A DNA stretch of 16,203 bases. Source: CAYQJC01 sp964417825 (GTDB lineage Bacteria; Patescibacteriota; Minisyncoccia; Minisyncoccales; CG1-02-41-26). The stretch spans positions 1-16,203 of the forward strand of contig CAYQJC010000013.1 in assembly GCA_964417825.1 (NCBI GenBank), read 5' to 3'. This document shows positions 14,479 through 16,203 of this stretch, piece after piece (within the stretch, counting starts at the first letter, position 1; the number at the start of each line of letters is the position of its first letter). The notes under the pieces were generated by a model, which worked only from the letters and a program-made list of their open reading frames with translations, was not told the DNA's origin and did no database searches. The position numbers and the translations under genes are program-made.

Positions 14479-16203
14479 TTATTTTATCATCTCTAAAAAT
14501 TCCTTCTCACCAACTATTTTAACTTTCAGCTTTTTTGCTTTTTGAAGCTTTGATCCAGGATTTTCCCCGATAACGACAAAGTCGGTTTTTTTGGACACTG
14601 ATTCTGAAACCTCTCCACCAAGCTCTCGAACTTTCTCTTTTGCTTCTTCTCTTGTCATAGTTTTCAAACTACCAGTAAAAACAAAGGTCAAGTTCTCTAA
14701 TTTTTTGGGAGCTTTTGTTTTCTTTGGATTAATTATTTTTACTCCTGCTTTTAACAATCTTTCAATTAGTTTCAGGTTTCTCTTTGCCCGGAAAAAAGAA
14801 TAAATCGAAGTTGCTGTCTCTGGACCAATGTCCTTTACTTGAAGAAGTTCTTCAAGAGTTGCTGCTTTAATTTTTTCCAAACTACCAAAATATTCTGCTA
14901 AATCTTGAGCAGTCTCTTCTCCTACCCCTCGAATTCCCAGAGCATAAATAAATCTCCCCAAACTAATTTCTTTTTTTGACTGGATCGCTTCTATTAGATT
15001 CTTAGCTGATTTTTCTGCAAATCTTTCTAAGGGAATTAGATCACCTTCTTTTAATTCAAAAATATCAGCTGGATCGCTAATTAGATTCTCTTCCAAAAGT
15101 TGGTTAATTATCTTGGGACCTAACCCTTCGATATCAAATGCACCCTTGGAGACAAAATGATATAAGTAACGTCTTTGGCGAGCGGAACAATCAGGATTAG
15201 GACATCTCCAAATTGCCTCCCCTTCCGGTTTAACTAGCAAAGTACCACAAACTGGACAGTTTTTTGGCATTTTGAACTTTCTCTCTTTGCCAGTCCTTAA
15301 TTCTTTCAACACTCTTACCACTTCGGGAATGACATCACCTGCTCTTCCGACAATAACTGTATCTCCAATTTTAACCCCTAATCTTTCTATTTCATCAGTG
15401 TTGTGTAAAGTAGCTCTAGTAATCTTCACTCCTCCAACCTCTACCGGTTTTAAGTAAGCAACTGGAGTTACTGCTCCCGTCCTTCCAACTTGAACTTTTA
15501 TATCTTCAATAATTGTTTCTGCTTGTTTTAAAGGAAACTTATAAGCTATTGCTCCCCTTGGAGCCTTTCCCACCACTCCCAGTTTCTCAAAAATCTTATT
15601 CTCGTTAACTTGAACTACTATTCCATCAATCTCAAAAGGCAAGCTATCTCTTTTTTCTTGCCAAAAGTGGTGGAATTCAAAAACCTCCTTGAGATTTTTG
15701 CAAAGTCGAGAATCTTTATGAATTTTAAAACCCAGAATTTTTAAAATCTTATGTTCTTGTTCATGAGTTTTTTGGCCAAAATCAGAAATTAAGTCATAGA
15801 GATAAGCATCGAGATGTCGGGAAGCAGTAACCTTTGGGTCAAGCTGACGGATAGAACCTGCAGCAATGTTTCTTGGGTTGGCATATTTTGGCAATCCCTT
15901 CTTTTCCTGTTCTCTGTTTATCCTTTCGAATTCCTTTTTTGAAATAAGTGCTTCTCCTCGAGCTACAACCTTTCTTAGCCCCCTTTTTCTTACAGTCTCA
16001 GCAATATCTTCCAAACCCTCTCTTTCCAAATCTTTTATTACGTCTTGTTTTTCTCTTAATCTTAAAGGAATTGCTTCAATTGTTTTTAGATTTTGAGTAA
16101 CATCCTCCCCTATCACCCCATCACCTCTTGTTGAGCCAGTTTTTAAAAGACCTTCTTCATAAATTAGCTCAATAGCCAACCCATCAAATTTTAATTCACA
16201 AAA
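14479..16203 (-). CDS. ligA: NAD-dependent DNA ligase LigA (5' end outside window)
   Basis: The frame stays open to the window edge: 574 codons plus TAA. The TTG at 16179 is not a start, because the residues before it (FCELKFDG) are the adenylation motif, with catalytic Lys at residue 5 of the fragment. Domains in order are the nucleotidyltransferase (STRGDGVIGEDVTQN near 24-38, NPRNIAAGSIRQLD near 109-122, FEIDGIVVQVN near 190-200), the OB fold (VGRTGAVTPVAYLKP onward from 239), and a zinc finger with Cys316, Cys319, Cys334 and Cys339. Helix-hairpin-helix repeats (GIRGVGEETAQ and DIGPETA) follow, then a BRCT domain from about 502 to the end. LigA seals nicks in replication and repair using NAD+. 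In E. coli the lysine is residue 115, so about 110 residues, including the NAD-binding domain Ia, are missing here. It is the most upstream visible gene of the leftward run. Confidence 0.97.
   Translation of the reverse strand, partial: FCELKFDGLAIELIYEEGLLKTGSTRGDGVIGEDVTQNLKTIEAIPLRLREKQDVIKDLEREGLEDIAETVRKRGLRKVVARGEALISKKEFERINREQEKKGLPKYANPRNIAAGSIRQLDPKVTASRHLDAYLYDLISDFGQKTHEQEHKILKILGFKIHKDSRLCKNLKEVFEFHHFWQEKRDSLPFEIDGIVVQVNENKIFEKLGVVGKAPRGAIAYKFPLKQAETIIEDIKVQVGRTGAVTPVAYLKPVEVGGVKITRATLHNTDEIERLGVKIGDTVIVGRAGDVIPEVVRVLKELRTGKERKFKMPKNCPVCGTLLVKPEGEAIWRCPNPDCSARQRRYLYHFVSKGAFDIEGLGPKIINQLLEENLISDPADIFELKEGDLIPLERFAEKSAKNLIEAIQSKKEISLGRFIYALGIRGVGEETAQDLAEYFGSLEKIKAATLEELLQVKDIGPETATSIYSFFRAKRNLKLIERLLKAGVKIINPKKTKAPKKLENLTFVFTGSLKTMTREEAKEKVRELGGEVSESVSKKTDFVVIGENPGSKLQKAKKLKVKIVGEKEFLEMIK

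Noticed and set aside
16177..16179. TTG as the start of a 566-residue LigA
   Set aside because: The frame is open upstream to the window edge and the preceding residues are the catalytic KFDG motif, so the TTG is an internal Leu codon and the gene is cut by the window end.
1..16203. CRISPR arrays, tRNA or rRNA genes, insertion sequences, phage or defence genes
   Set aside because: No regularly spaced direct repeats, cloverleaf or rRNA-like segments, transposase or integrase motifs were seen. Nearly all the sequence is accounted for by conserved core genes.

Overview
The window is an AT-rich, gene-dense bacterial chromosome segment made of core housekeeping genes. I see no plasmid, phage, transposase, CRISPR array or RNA gene. 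It carries a short lone RpoB (1073 aa) and RpoC (1197 aa) without large lineage inserts, and an rpsF-ssb-rpsR cluster without rplI. None of nine visible gene starts has a clear Shine-Dalgarno motif, and there are patches of AT-rich heptamer-like intergenic repeat. Together these suggest a small-genome bacterium of the Candidate Phyla Radiation (Patescibacteria), perhaps Parcubacteria-like. That placement is inference from gene content and style. TGA is used as a stop (ftsK) and never occurs in frame in the long genes, so a TGA-recoded code is unlikely.

Layout, left to right: the 3' end of trpS (+, 1-192); a perfect bidirectional hairpin terminator; a phosphomannomutase/phosphoglucomutase gene (-, 263-1633); a short divergent promoter region; the rpsF-ssb-rpsR operon (+, 1695-2811); a second perfect bidirectional terminator; then a long leftward run, in transcription order ligA (5' end outside the window), rodA/ftsW, rpoB, rpoC, ftsK, recA (16203 down to 2906).

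The leftward run joins DNA ligation, SEDS cell-wall polymerase, both large RNA polymerase subunits, the chromosome translocase and the recombinase. It contains internal promoters: TTGACA-N16-TAAAAT just after rodA drives rpoB through a leader of about 160 nt, and a TATAAT box just after ftsK drives recA. The rpsF promoter has exactly the same TTGACA-N16-TAAAAT form. For rpsF and recA the -10 box ends exactly 7 nt before the start codon, which predicts leaderless mRNAs.

No new multi-gene system is visible. The points worth a second look concern expression signals (leaderless promoters, absence of Shine-Dalgarno motifs, the rpoB leader), a repeat that seems to have become the coding C-terminus of FtsK, a small GC-rich inverted-repeat element, unusual gene order, and a few substitutions in normally conserved motifs of RpoB, RodA and the phosphomutase.
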